A DNA stretch of 64,000 bases from Patiria pectinifera (taxonomy: Eukaryota > Echinodermata > Asteroidea > Valvatida > Asterinidae): positions 5,288,643-5,352,642 of the forward strand of contig CM057140.1 of the NCBI GenBank assembly GCA_029964075.1. The letters are read 5' to 3'. How positions within the stretch are numbered: position 1 is the first letter of the stretch; each line of letters begins with the position of its first letter. This document shows positions 48,201 through 60,200 of the stretch, in pieces. A program made the translations under genes and the position numbers. The notes under the pieces were generated by a model. That model searched no databases. It was not told the DNA's origin and saw nothing but the letters and a program-made list of their open reading frames with translations.

Positions 48201-51200
48201 CACTATATCTGCTCATTGGCCTGTTTAAAATCTCGTGTACAACAAAGGTGCATGTCATATACTAAATAGTCTGGTAGCGGCCCATTATTTAAGTCAGTGT
48301 GGTTGTGTAAACATACCGTTGCAGTGTAAGGTCCAAAACTTTTTTTTTTTCAAAGTTGTCATGTGGTACATTCTTAACCAATCCAATATGCAGTGCAGGG
48401 CGTGGAAAAAAAGGAAACCGAAAATGACAGGAAATTTGTGTAATGAAGTTCTGCATATGTAGCACTTTAAAATCTTTAATTAATAAGCTTTCTTTCAGTA
48501 CAATAATCTTTCAAATCACTCATGTACTTTTCAAGTTACGGAATTGAAACACAACCACCGTTTTAGAGTTCTGTCCACGGATAAAAAAAAAAGGTTAGTG
48601 TTCTTTCAGCAAAACGAAAACAATTCACATAGGGATGAATGTGACGTCGCCAAGAAATAACAATAATTTTGTTTGAACTTACAAATGTGTTAACTTGGTG
48701 CATCTTGCGAAGGTATCTTTACTGATCGCCCTTATTCTGTTGTCATCGAAATTCCTAGAACACAAATCGATGTTAAAATCTAAATAAAATTAAGTTTTTC
48801 GTTAATTATTAAGGCGATTATAGCTAGGATAAAAAAATACCTTTCTGCAGCCATGCATGTATGGTATGGTCGAACAGCTACATTACACAAGATACAACAC
48901 AATCATGCGTCAGTATGATTATGCACATTTGTACAGCATCATAGAACCATGCATTTCCAGTCTACAGGCTCTTAAATCGATATGACAATTTTTTGTGGAG
49001 GTTAAAAATCGAAGTTACCGGATTTAAGCCTTAGAGTCAAAACAGTTTCTACCCAGATTAACGCGTCACGTGCTTTACCGAATCACTTTGCAAACTGATT
49101 CTCTGTAAGACTTCAGACATTTTAAAAGCGTGGTCGAGTAATCTAAGTAGACTACTTGAGTCAACTTCAGTTATTTGAATATAACAAGCAACGGAAAGTT
49201 GGCAATGAGTATTGACTCACACTGTTAGTAGCTTGACTCCATTTTTCATGACCAAACTAATGTCTTCCATTTGATTTCCGCTGGCGTACCTATGAGCAAC
49301 GGTGAAAGTATTCATATTGTTAAATTGTCATTTCAGAAGAGAATATTTTGAAATGAGTTATCCTCACAAATGATATTCGAACGGATGAAGTAACTTTCGG
49401 TGTTTTTGAAGGGAAAATGTCAATGAATTACAATGCCAAGAGGCAGTTTCATATTTATTGTTTCGTAGTTAATGTACTTACAAAGTCATTACAGACTCTG
49501 AAATTTCGAAAGGCTTGTCAATGTTGTTGCCAGTCAAATTGCTATGTAAAAACAAAGAAAATATAGTTAGGTTTTAATTGACTTGGGACTTCACTTGACT
49601 TGGTAAAATGACTTGGTTACAACTGTGAATGAGTAAGCCTTTTTACTTACTGCGATGCAAAACTCAGCTGAGAACGAGGCACAAGTAAAAACAAAACAAA
49701 CAAAATTGTGTTGATAATATGTTTTTGCTAGGCCCTTTTAGTTTTAAATAATACTATTTGAAAAGAAGGGCGCTATTTGCTTTATGGAATGTTGCCCATT
49801 AGAATAAGCCATACAATGTACTTACAGTGAAATTAGGTACGGAAGGTCCAAGAAACCATTCTTAGGTATCTCCTTCAAGACATTCTCGGCAAGGTTTCTG
49901 AAAATGAATATTGTGCTTTATGTTGGCCTATATTAACGTATATTGTATATTAGCGTGGAATTCCTACTTCTATGGTATTATCGTATAGTAAAGTTAAGGT
50001 TTAATGTCAGGTCAAAGATTATGGATGAGGAGCCACTAAAGTTCAGGAGAAATGTATTAAGCACAACGTGATATAAACATGCAATGTCGAAATTGAACTA
50101 AGGAAAACTTTGTCCTGTGAGTTATTTTTATTTTAAGTAAAGCTAACTCGGTTGTGATGAAATGATATGCACTGAAATCAACCCATCATACACACGACAA
50201 AGTAAACCTACTAAAGCTGTCCCCAGAGCAAACAGATGATTGATTCAGCATGGCTATTTAATGGAAGTGTTTTCATCACCGAACTTGGAAAAATCGAGAG
50301 GCAGGGATGGGCATAATTTTGGGGTAGCTGTTAAAAACTATTCATGCGTATTTAGGCCTATGAACATATATATTTTGCTGCGTTTTAGAGTCATTTCTGG
50401 GCGTTTATTTATGAACTTGGAATCAAATCGGTACTTGGTCGGGGTAAGTCCGACTGCGCCGTCACGTACCACCGGCGTTGACTATGCATACCGTCTCGGG
50501 GTACGTAAAGCGCATTGTATGATAACAAGCTGGGAGGATTCTTACAGCCGTGGCCCCAATGTGTGTGTGAACGTTGTAAGAGTTGTAATGACTGAGTCAA
50601 TGACTCGACTCGAGTCCGATTCGAGTCACAATTTTTGGTGAGTCGACTCGACTCGACTTCCTATGGGCAAATGACTCTACTCGACTCGAGTCACTGCGAG
50701 CAAATCACTCGACTCGATGCGAATCTCTCTTCAGAATGACTCGACTCGACCCGAGGAAGGCTTATAAAAGACTCGGGTCCCACAATTAAAAGCAAAACTT
50801 TGAGAAAAAATATTTCCAATGACTTACGCCGGTGCCGGTTTTTGTTCACGTCACCTAAAAAATGTTCGCGATTAATGTATACATATATATACATTAGTTC
50901 AATGGCGATCACCTGGCACTCCGTTTTTATTTTCATTTAAAGTCAAATGTGGTGTCACCACATGTAGTAGCCGGAACGTTAAATTTAAAAAGCAAAACAA
51001 TGACTTTCTCTCTTGTGTTTATTTATTGTATAGTGTTTAAATATTTGAGACTCGAATGGACTCGAGCTAAATACTTGACTCGACTCGACTTGACTATACT
51101 CACTGTGAATTGACTCGACTCGACTCGACCTTCTTGACCTAATCACTCGACTCGAGTCACAAAAATCAGTGAATCGTTACAACTCTGGTACGTCGATTCT

Positions 51201-54200
51201 TGTTATCGACTTGAATAACATTTGTTAACGTTTGGACCGTCTCGATCTTATCAGGATCAGTGGACACTCAATTTTCAGATACGACATGTCCAAGGTACTT
51301 CACTGCCTTTTGGAACAGGAAGCATTTCCCCGGCTTCAGTTTTAGCCCCGCAGAGCGTAATCGCTGGAACACCTCCCGCAAGCGGCATATTTCCTCCGTC
51401 ACACTTCTCCCGTACACAATCACATCATCCAAATACACCAACAGTGTGTCCCATTGAAGTCCGGTTACCACACGCTCCATAGGCCTCTCGAAGGTCGCAG
51501 GGACGTTGCACAAGCCGAAGGGCATCACCATCCAGCTGTACAACCCCCCACGAACCACGAAAGCCGATTTTCGTTTCGCCTCCTCATCCAGTTCTATCTG
51601 CCAATAACCAGAGGCGAGGTCTAGGGTAGAAAACCACCTCGCTCCGGTTAGTGCATCAAGTGTGTCGTCTATGCGGGGAACCGGGTAGGAATCTTTTACT
51701 GTCACTGAGTTGAGTTTCCTATAGTCCACGCAAAAGCGGCGGCTGCCATCCTTCTTGCGCACTAGAACAATGTTGGAGGCCCACGGGCCGTCAGAGGGTT
51801 CGATGATCCCTCTCTCGAGTAGGTCCTCTACTTGTCTGGTGATCTCCTCCTGGTTGCAAGTGGGATGGCGCCTTGGTCTTTCCTTTATCGGCTTCGCATC
51901 TCCAGTGTATATGTTGTGTTTTACCAAGTCGCAATTCCCAATGTCCCGGTCGTTCTCCGAGAAGACATATGCGAAATCAGTGAGGAGGCTGGCTACCGCT
52001 TCGTGATGTTGGGGTTGTAAGTCACCTGTGCTTCGCTTTCACAGATCCAGGAGATGAGGGGGAACACTAACGGACTGTGCGCCTCCTGCCGATGAGGCTT
52101 CAAGTGGCGCTTCATCTATCTCCCTCTTGAACCTGTGAGAGGCGACCTGCCATGGTCCCGCTCCGAAGAAGGCATTCCCTCTGTCCGGGGTTGAGAACAC
52201 GCAAGGCCATAGTTCCATCCTCCCCCGTCTTCACAAGCGTCCTTGCAAGAATTAATCCCTTATTTGCCAGCTCCTCATTATCCGCCACTGGTTCGATGAT
52301 TCCCAGTTCGTCAGCCTCCAATGTGTGAGTGGTTCTCCCGAGGACTAGCGCCTCATGGCCAGGAGGTATTACGGTATCTTCCGCTACAACCACCCGGGCG
52401 CAAAATGGTGTTCCCCAACGGGTGGTACACTGAAAGTGTTCCCCGTTGAGAATTAGTTCCCACCGTTTGAAGTCCAGCATGCCTCCAGTCGGTAGCAGGA
52501 AATCCATGCCAAGAACTCCCTGTGCGCTCACTTTAGCGAAAACTGCTCTAACCTGGCTGGTAGTCTTCCCGATTTTTAAGTCTACATTGGCCACACCTAA
52601 CGTTTCCATAACTGTCCCATCGGCCAGATACACTTTGATGCCATCTTGCGCCAGCTGGGGGCGCGTCTCAGGAGACATCCTGTAGTATACCTCGTCCGAT
52701 ATAATGGTGTCTGTTGTTCCTGTGTCTACAAGGAATGTGATGGTTGTGGATCGGATTTCGCCTTTCACATAGAACCCGTGGTTAGGCGATAACAACGGTG
52801 CGAAAACCTTCCTTACACACTCAGGCATTGGTTTCTTTTGCATGTCCGGTTTGGTTTTCCGATCCTGCTTGGTCGCCTCCAGCCTCCCCTCGGATCTCAG
52901 GGTTGGCTGGGGCCCGTTTCCCGAGTTAGTCTGGTCAGCCTCCCGTTTGAGGCTGACGCCAGTTGTGCCCCGTTTTTTTTGTTTCTTTGTCGCCCAGTGA
53001 GGCTGCTTATGAGCCTCCCGTTCCACCGCCAAAGTGTGGTGCAACCGGTCCGTGACCTGCGCCATCACCTCTTCTCTCACGAATTCCTTGAATTCTTCTT
53101 CTAGTCCCATTCTGCAATTTTTCTTGTCCGGTGGCGGTGCCTTGGTGCCCCGCTGCTTCTCAATCTTTTCGAAGTTCTCGGTTGCCAGTGCTGCTTGGAT
53201 CCCTTCGTCTAGGCTTGCCGGCCTCGCTCGGAAAATTCCCTCTCGGATTGACTGTGAACGGATTGCATCCGTGAAGTGCCCCCGTGCGAGGCGATCTCGT
53301 CCTGACTCCTCGAACTCCGGGTAAGCCAAGGCAGTGAGTTCACGGATGGCCTGACTAAGTTCCTGAATTGTCTCTTCAGGGCCATGGCGTCTATTCCTCA
53401 GCTCCATCAGGAAATTCTCCGCCATTTGCCCCGGCCCGAAGCGAGCCGTGAGCAGTCCCATCAGTTCCTTAAAGGTGTATGGCTTCCCTGGTCCGTCTCC
53501 TCTGCAATTCGCGAACACCTTCAACGCCGCTCCTTTAAGGCTGGCAGCCAGAAAAACTGCAGCCTCCTCCTCGTTCCAATCGTTCGCCAACCGGCAGGAC
53601 TCAAAGTGGCCCCGGTAGTCGATCCACGGCTGTCGTCCATCAAAACGGTTGGGACTAATTCTCGGCCGCTTTGAATGTCTCCCAAATCTGTTGTCACACT
53701 CATCCCTTCCATGTATCCTGGTGTCCCGTTTTAAGGGCCAGAGTGTTGGTGGAGAGTTTGATGTCTCCTTCTTCTCCGTACTATTCCTGCTGGGCCATCC
53801 TGGTCCACGTGAACCGGTTACCTCCGGTGTAGAGGTGATCATCTCCCATTCGCTACGGTTAGTTCGCACCGCCGGAGTCCCGATGGTACTAGGGGCAGAC
53901 TCCCTAGCAACCTCCCGTTCAGCCGAGTGTGCGTTCTGAGGCGACCATAATGGAGATAGGCGATGTTTATCCCCTATTTCCTGGCTGCTAGCTTCCTGTG
54001 CAGACTGGTTAGCCTCATGATAATGTGAACACGAGGCTGACTCTGCATCTCCGCTTTACAAGGTTGGGTGTTGCCCGTATGTCGCCGCCGGGGGCTTAAG
54101 CTCCCACGTCCGGTTCTTCTTCATGACGTTGTGTATTCCTGAGACTGCAAATGTTGAAACCTCTCGTGCAGGTGATGTGAATGTGTTGTATCCCGAAGAT

Positions 54201-57200
54201 CCCCTGGTCGCCACGAGGTCCATTGGCCTGTTCAGTGTCATCCCCGCCCAAGGAACGGACTGCCACAATTCCTCGAGTTTGACCATCCTCTCCTTGAGTT
54301 GTGTAATCTGCGTTTCCTTATCGTCGTTTGCTTCGTAGAGATCCTGCAGGAGGTCCTCCTTCTCCTGCACCTCCAACCTGAGAAACTCCACCTCCCTGTG
54401 TAGGTACTCCATTTCCCCGTCAGAGGCTCCAACGTCCCTCACAGCGTAGTCACGCTCGGCCATCGTTGTACCTCCAACTCCTCCTCTTGAGGAAATCTGT
54501 TCTCCAATCCTTTTGGATTGCTACAAGGTTTACCCGCTCCAACTTCCTGAGCTCCTCGTTAGACGATCGGCGAAGAAGTTTCAGCAATACCCAGTGTCTT
54601 ATTGTAAGGATTAAAACGATCAATAAAATGATTAAACAAACAGTTACTATTGCCCCTAATGTCAGTAAATCAGATCCCATCTATATTGGCGTGCGTGAGG
54701 CGCCGTCCTAAACTGTGCCTCCCGCTACTGTCCACGACTTGTGAGGTTACTAAGTGGAAGAATCCCACCGCTGCCACCACGTGTAGCGCGACAGACCGCT
54801 GCCACCATTTAGCGAAATAACCGTAGTCCGTTTGGCCGAAATATACCGCCGACTTCCAATGTAGTAGCTCACAAATCAGATGGGGGGAAGGGATAATTAA
54901 ATAATAGACAAGGACAAATGAATGATATTGGACACTGACAACTGGGTTTCATGTGCTGTAATATCAGATATAAGATTTATTCAATACTCAGTAGGCCTGT
55001 AATTAAAGGGGTGTGCATATGTGAATTAATGTGCCTCTTATTTGCTATGTGGGAGCCTCCTGTGGTGGGCTTATTGAGCACCGCGCCTCCTATAACAAAG
55101 GGGTTGCAGCCGCTTGTAACGAGCGCCTCTAATGCATCCGGCTCTCCTCTGTGCTCTGGCCACGATTGCTCATGCAGCCTCCAGTTAATCCTAGTTAGAT
55201 CCAGTCAGCCTCCAGTGGCTCTGTGTGATCCCGGTCCCAGTGAGGGACCAGCGGTACCCAGATCGTGAGTCAGCCTCCCGATCCTGTCCCGATGGGCTTG
55301 TGTAGCCCAGATCCTGAGTAAGCCTCCTGTAGCTCCTGTGAATCCCGGTTAGATTTAGTCAGCCTCCAGTAGCTCGCTGTGATCCCGATCCCAGTGAGGG
55401 ACCAGCGGTACCCAGACCGTGAGTCAGCCTCCCGATCCTGTCCCGATGGACATGCGTAGCCCAGATCCTGAGTAAGCCTCCTTGCCCGGCGAGTCCCACC
55501 AGAGCGAGAGAGAGCGCGCGCGCGATACGCTCGGCTTTTATAGCCGCGCCGCGGACGTAGCAGTGAGTCCTACATTGCGGACGTGGAAGAACCACGACTG
55601 TGCTGCGCGCCTACCGCGCGGCGATAGCGCCCTCTTTTGACGCCTCTATACAGCGCAGAGCTGATTTCGCTACAATATTGTAGCGCAACGGTGTGCTTGC
55701 AGCGAGTTATTTATAGAGCGAGCTGCAGCGAGCTTGCGCAGCGCCCTCTGTTGTTGGGTCCGTTCGCGCGTTCTAAAAAAGAGGAGTTGATCACAGCGCG
55801 TCGTTGAGAACGGACGTGAATTGCGGCGTCTCGTGGAGAACGAACGTGTGTGTGCGGCGTTGTCGTGTTCCTGCACTGACGTGCTGACGACTGGGCGAGG
55901 ACAGGAGGTTAGTAGCTGGAGACACACCGGGGATCTGCTCTATGGTCTGTGTGTTGCTACCTCGTGGGCTGTATCCACTGGGGCCTCGGGAGTCCTGCCG
56001 CCGGTAACTTGGGGTTGCCTGATAGGAAGTCGCACAAGAGCGTGGGGGAGCGCTGCGAATAGTCCACCCTTGACGCAGGTGCCGTTTCATTCAGTAATTA
56101 TTGTTGATTAACTCTTACATTCTAATTGAACCCAATAGAGAATTAAAGAACTTGATTGTCGTTGTTGTCTGATGAATAAAGGTGTCAGCTGTCTGTTCCT
56201 TCATCATTTGTTCAGTCTGTCAGTTGGAGTCCCTCCCTTAAGTGAACACCCTTAAGGAGACTACTTTGTACGTGTTGGCGGCATACGGCCTTCCGAACGG
56301 ACGCATTCCCTAGGTCACCTAGATCACCGCTCGTCTAGGCTTACCAAAGGTTTAAGTCAGGAGGCCAGGGCGACCTGAGTTTGGGGAGCCCCGGTTCGAT
56401 CAGCGCCACATTGGTGTCAGAAGTGGGATAAAAGCGTACATCAGGAACCTTGAGGATCGAGGATAAAGGGAATGGAACTGCTGAATACAGACATGATGGA
56501 GGAAGAACTTGCCATTCTTAGGATGGATAACCAGAGAGGAGAGGAACTTCTTCAGGATGCCATTGAGGAAAGGCAGCGTCTGAAGGACGAACTGGAGAAA
56601 ATAAAAGGGGAGTTGCTGGAGTCTACGCAGCGTGGACTGGAAATGACACCAGGAATTAAAACTCCTGAGTTGTTTTCGCTTACACCAAGACTGTCACCCT
56701 TGGGAACAGTGCCAGCAACACCAGCCAATACGATGGCGACCTCTGTGAGAGAGGAATGTACCTTGGAGACAACCAAGAAGGATGGACCTGCAGGAACGGT
56801 CCTTAAGGAGAAAAACACATCGGAGCCAGTCAAGGAAGACGTGGCTGAATCAGAGATCAAGTTAAAGAAACCGAACATTTGTCCGGACAGATTTAACGGT
56901 AAGGTGCCTTGGAAGGACTACAAGGCACACTTCATGGCCTGTCGTGTGGCCAATGGATGGAACGATGGGCAAGCGAAGGTGTTTCTTGCTGCAAGCCTCC
57001 AGGGACCAGCCTTAAGTGTGTTGGGTTGCCAGCCGGAGGGTAAGAAATATTCCTTTAGGGAGTTAATCAGCTCGTTAGACCAGAGGTTCGGCCCAGGTCA
57101 ACAGGCAGAGTACCATTTAATGGAGCTGCGACATCGTCGTCAGGGAGAAAAAGAGACATTACAGGAGTTAGGGCAGAGTATCAGGGAACTCTCTGCGTTA

Positions 57201-60200
57201 GCGTATCCCGAATTCTCAGAGGAAGGAAGGGATCGATTAGCGAGAGGACATTTCATGGATTCAGTTGGAAATAGGGCAATTAGAGAAGCAATTTTCAGGG
57301 CCAAACCAACATCCCTGGATGACTCGATTAAGGCATCTCTGGCTGCTGAGAGCTACCACAAGGTGGAGGAGCAGAGAGCTGCAGACAAAACCAAGAAGTA
57401 TGCAAGAATGGTGGAAACGGAGTCAACCGTGGAGGCTACGGGAGAGGTTCCGGTTAATCAGGCAGTCGTAGATCGTGCTGTCCAGCAGATAATTTCCCGT
57501 CTAGGGGAGAATGTTCCTACTGGGAGCAAGGAGATGATACGACCTTTCGGACGCAGGTAGGCAAACACTGAGGACGTGTGTCACAATTGCAGGTGCGAAG
57601 GGCATTTTGCGTGAGACTGCAAGAAGCCGAAGGCCAGGAGATCAAGGTTGTCGGGAAACGACATGCAGCCGTCTCAGGGACCCGTGAAACGCCTGGAAGA
57701 AGTCAAGGGTCAGACAAGTGCAAAGGAAGCCACCACCAAGGTGGAAGTGGATCATTAGACCAGGAGGTGAAGACCCACCAGGTACCGCTTGAGAGAGATA
57801 GACAGCTGCGAGGAGAGGAAACCCTTAAGGAATTCCCCTTGAGTTGTGGGAAAGGAGGCTTGCCCATCCCTGAGGTGCCAACCTTAAGGGAGACGCTACG
57901 ACAGGGAAGTGGACTTTTCGTACCTGCTGTGGTTAGGGGAGTTAAGGTGAACATGTTGATCGACACTGGAGCTACAAACACCCTACTTTCTGCGGCGACG
58001 TACTACAATATGTCGCCAGAAAGAAGACCTACGCTGAACACTGAAGGTGTTGGGGTGCATGGTGCAGACGGAACATTAATCAAGACTATGGGAAGCGCCT
58101 GTGTAGAGGTCCAGGTTGGGAAGTCAGTGAGAGCAGTTTGTGTTGTTTTTGCACAACTGGAAGTCGAAGGAATCCTGGGAATGGATTACTTGATGCCGAC
58201 CAATGGAAAGCTGGATTTTAGAAACTTGATGTTCACCGTAAATGGGGAGCGGATCAAGTGTGTTGACAGACATCGGGCTGGGGAGTCACACCAGAATACT
58301 GAGAGCCTGTCACGCCGACCCCGCTCACAGTGCGGAAGAGACGAAATCAGCAGTGACGCAGATGAAGGGAAATCTATGGAAAGAAGTGTTTTGATGGACA
58401 CTTCAGATCAAGACGCGGAAGTTCGAGCAGACTTACGCGTGGTGGGGGTGCAACCCCAAATCTCAAAGGAAGGTTGGAGAAGGGCTCAACTCAAGGACGA
58501 GCAGATGAACTGGCTTATTCAGGCTAAGGAAGAGGCAGGCATACGCCCTGACTGGGAGATAGTTTCTCCAAAATCCACGGTTGCGAAGAATTACTGGCTG
58601 CAATGGGAACAATTGACAGTCCGACAAGGGATCTTGCAGCGTCGGTGGGAGTCCCACGATGGACGGGAGGTGCATTGGCAGACTGTAGTGCCACAAGAGT
58701 ATCGGGATGAGATACTGCGGGAGAGGCATGCAGGAAGGACAAGCGGTCACCTGGGTACAAAAAGGACCATTGCTAAGGTACGCCTTAAGTTCCATTGGTC
58801 AGGCCTGAGTGCTGATGTCAGGTCCTTCATTAGGCAGTGCAACTTGTGTGCAAAGAGAAAGTCGCCGAGCAAGAAGCGGAAGTCACCTCTACAGCAACAT
58901 TTAGTCGGGGTAACTGTTGAGCGAATGGCAAAGGAGGAGACGCAAGACTTGGACTATGCCCAAGAGATGCGGATAAGGATGCAGCGATCTCATGACAGAG
59001 CCCGTAAGTGCCTTGCGAAGAGTGCCAGAAGGCAGAAGCGCCACTACGACAGGAACGTCTGCAAGGAACAGTTCGTCGAGGGCAAGTTCTGCTGGTTGTT
59101 TAACCCAGCGAAAAAGAAAGGGGTATCTCCAAAGCTGATGTGCAGGTGGGAAGGTCCATACCTGATACTGGACAAACTATCCGACGTGACTTATAGGATT
59201 CAAGGGAAGAGTGGGGGAAAGATGAAGGTTGTCCACAGCGACCGCCTCAAGCCCTATGAGGGAAAACCGTTGAAGCCTTGGGCCAAAAGGAGGAGTAGTA
59301 GTCAGGAGGAAGAAAATCAAGTTTCTCCAGAAACTCAGCTACAAGGGATAAGTGAAGTGAGCCAAGGTAGTGACCAGCAAAAACAGGCCTCACCTGAAGT
59401 AGAGTCACTTGAGGAAGCCAATCTCCCTGAAACAGAGGAGTTAGCAGGAGCAGATGAGCTGATGGGAAGTAGGGAGTCAATTCAAGAGAACTTGACACCG
59501 GAGGCACATGCGGAAAATGTGCAACCCTCAGTACCGACTTCAACTGAAATAGCACCTGCGCCGGCAGAGCAAAGCCCAGCGCGGGCGAGAAAGAACCCAG
59601 TGCGCCAGCGGCGGCCACCTCAGCGATATCGTTAATCAAAGATTCAGATGATCAGAATTACATAAGTGACGTAAGCAGGACAAATTCAAGGGGGGATGTA
59701 CAAGTATTCAGGAGGCTTACCTTAGCGTTTATTTTTTCGTTTTGCAGTTGAAAAATCTACTGAAGGATGGACCAGAAAAAGGAGTGGAGTCGACCCAAGG
59801 ACTGGGACACAGTGCGACTTCTCAAGTGTAAGGAGTGCGGTGACACCTTCGTAAACAAGAGGAGGTTCGACAAGCATGCGAGTAGTCATGGGTCAAGGCA
59901 GATCTTGTTCTTCTGCTTGAAGTGTGAGCGGGGCTACACGAGGAAGGATAATCTGAAGGTGCACTACAATAATCACCACCCTTCATCTCTGGATGACTTG
60001 GCCAAGATCTACCCGGAGACGGAAGAAGAACACAAACGTGGAAAGGCTAATGCAGGGAGTAGGCAGGCTAACAAGGAGCGACAGAAGGATCGCCCTGACA
60101 AGCGCCGAGCTTCAGAAATGACGGAGGATACTGGGAATCCCAAGGGGAAGCAGCCGAAGGCGGCAGAAGAGTCTGAAACGGGGAAAGAGGAGCCGTCGAC

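Larger units (their letters stand above)
51230..55674 (-). mobile_element. 3'-truncated Gypsy element, minus strand
   Basis: In order: 5' LTR (54782-55674), tRNA-Leu PBS (54761-54779), a small transmembrane ORF (54450-54680), a coiled-coil ORF (54056-54463), gag-protease (52112-53869) and RT up to LGHVV (51268-51927). Homology ends at about 51230, just after a PDKIETVQ box, so RNase H, integrase and the 3' LTR are missing. A few stops interrupt pol. It belongs to the same lineage as the plus-strand element starting 4 bp away. Confidence 0.88.
54782..55674 (-). repeat. 5' LTR of the minus-strand Gypsy
   Basis: 893 bp. Read on the minus strand it starts TGTAGCGAAATC and ends GCGCTACA. It includes a TATAAAA box (55537-55543) and a 154-bp tandem duplication (55203-55356, 55357-55490). 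Confidence 0.8.

Noticed and set aside
54450-54680. Host membrane peptide gene
   Set aside because: It lies between PBS and gag of a Gypsy element and has a counterpart in another copy, so it belongs to the element.
55821-56111. 96-97-codon ORFs on both strands in each LTR
   Set aside because: They occur identically in both LTRs because the LTRs are duplicates, and show no domain.
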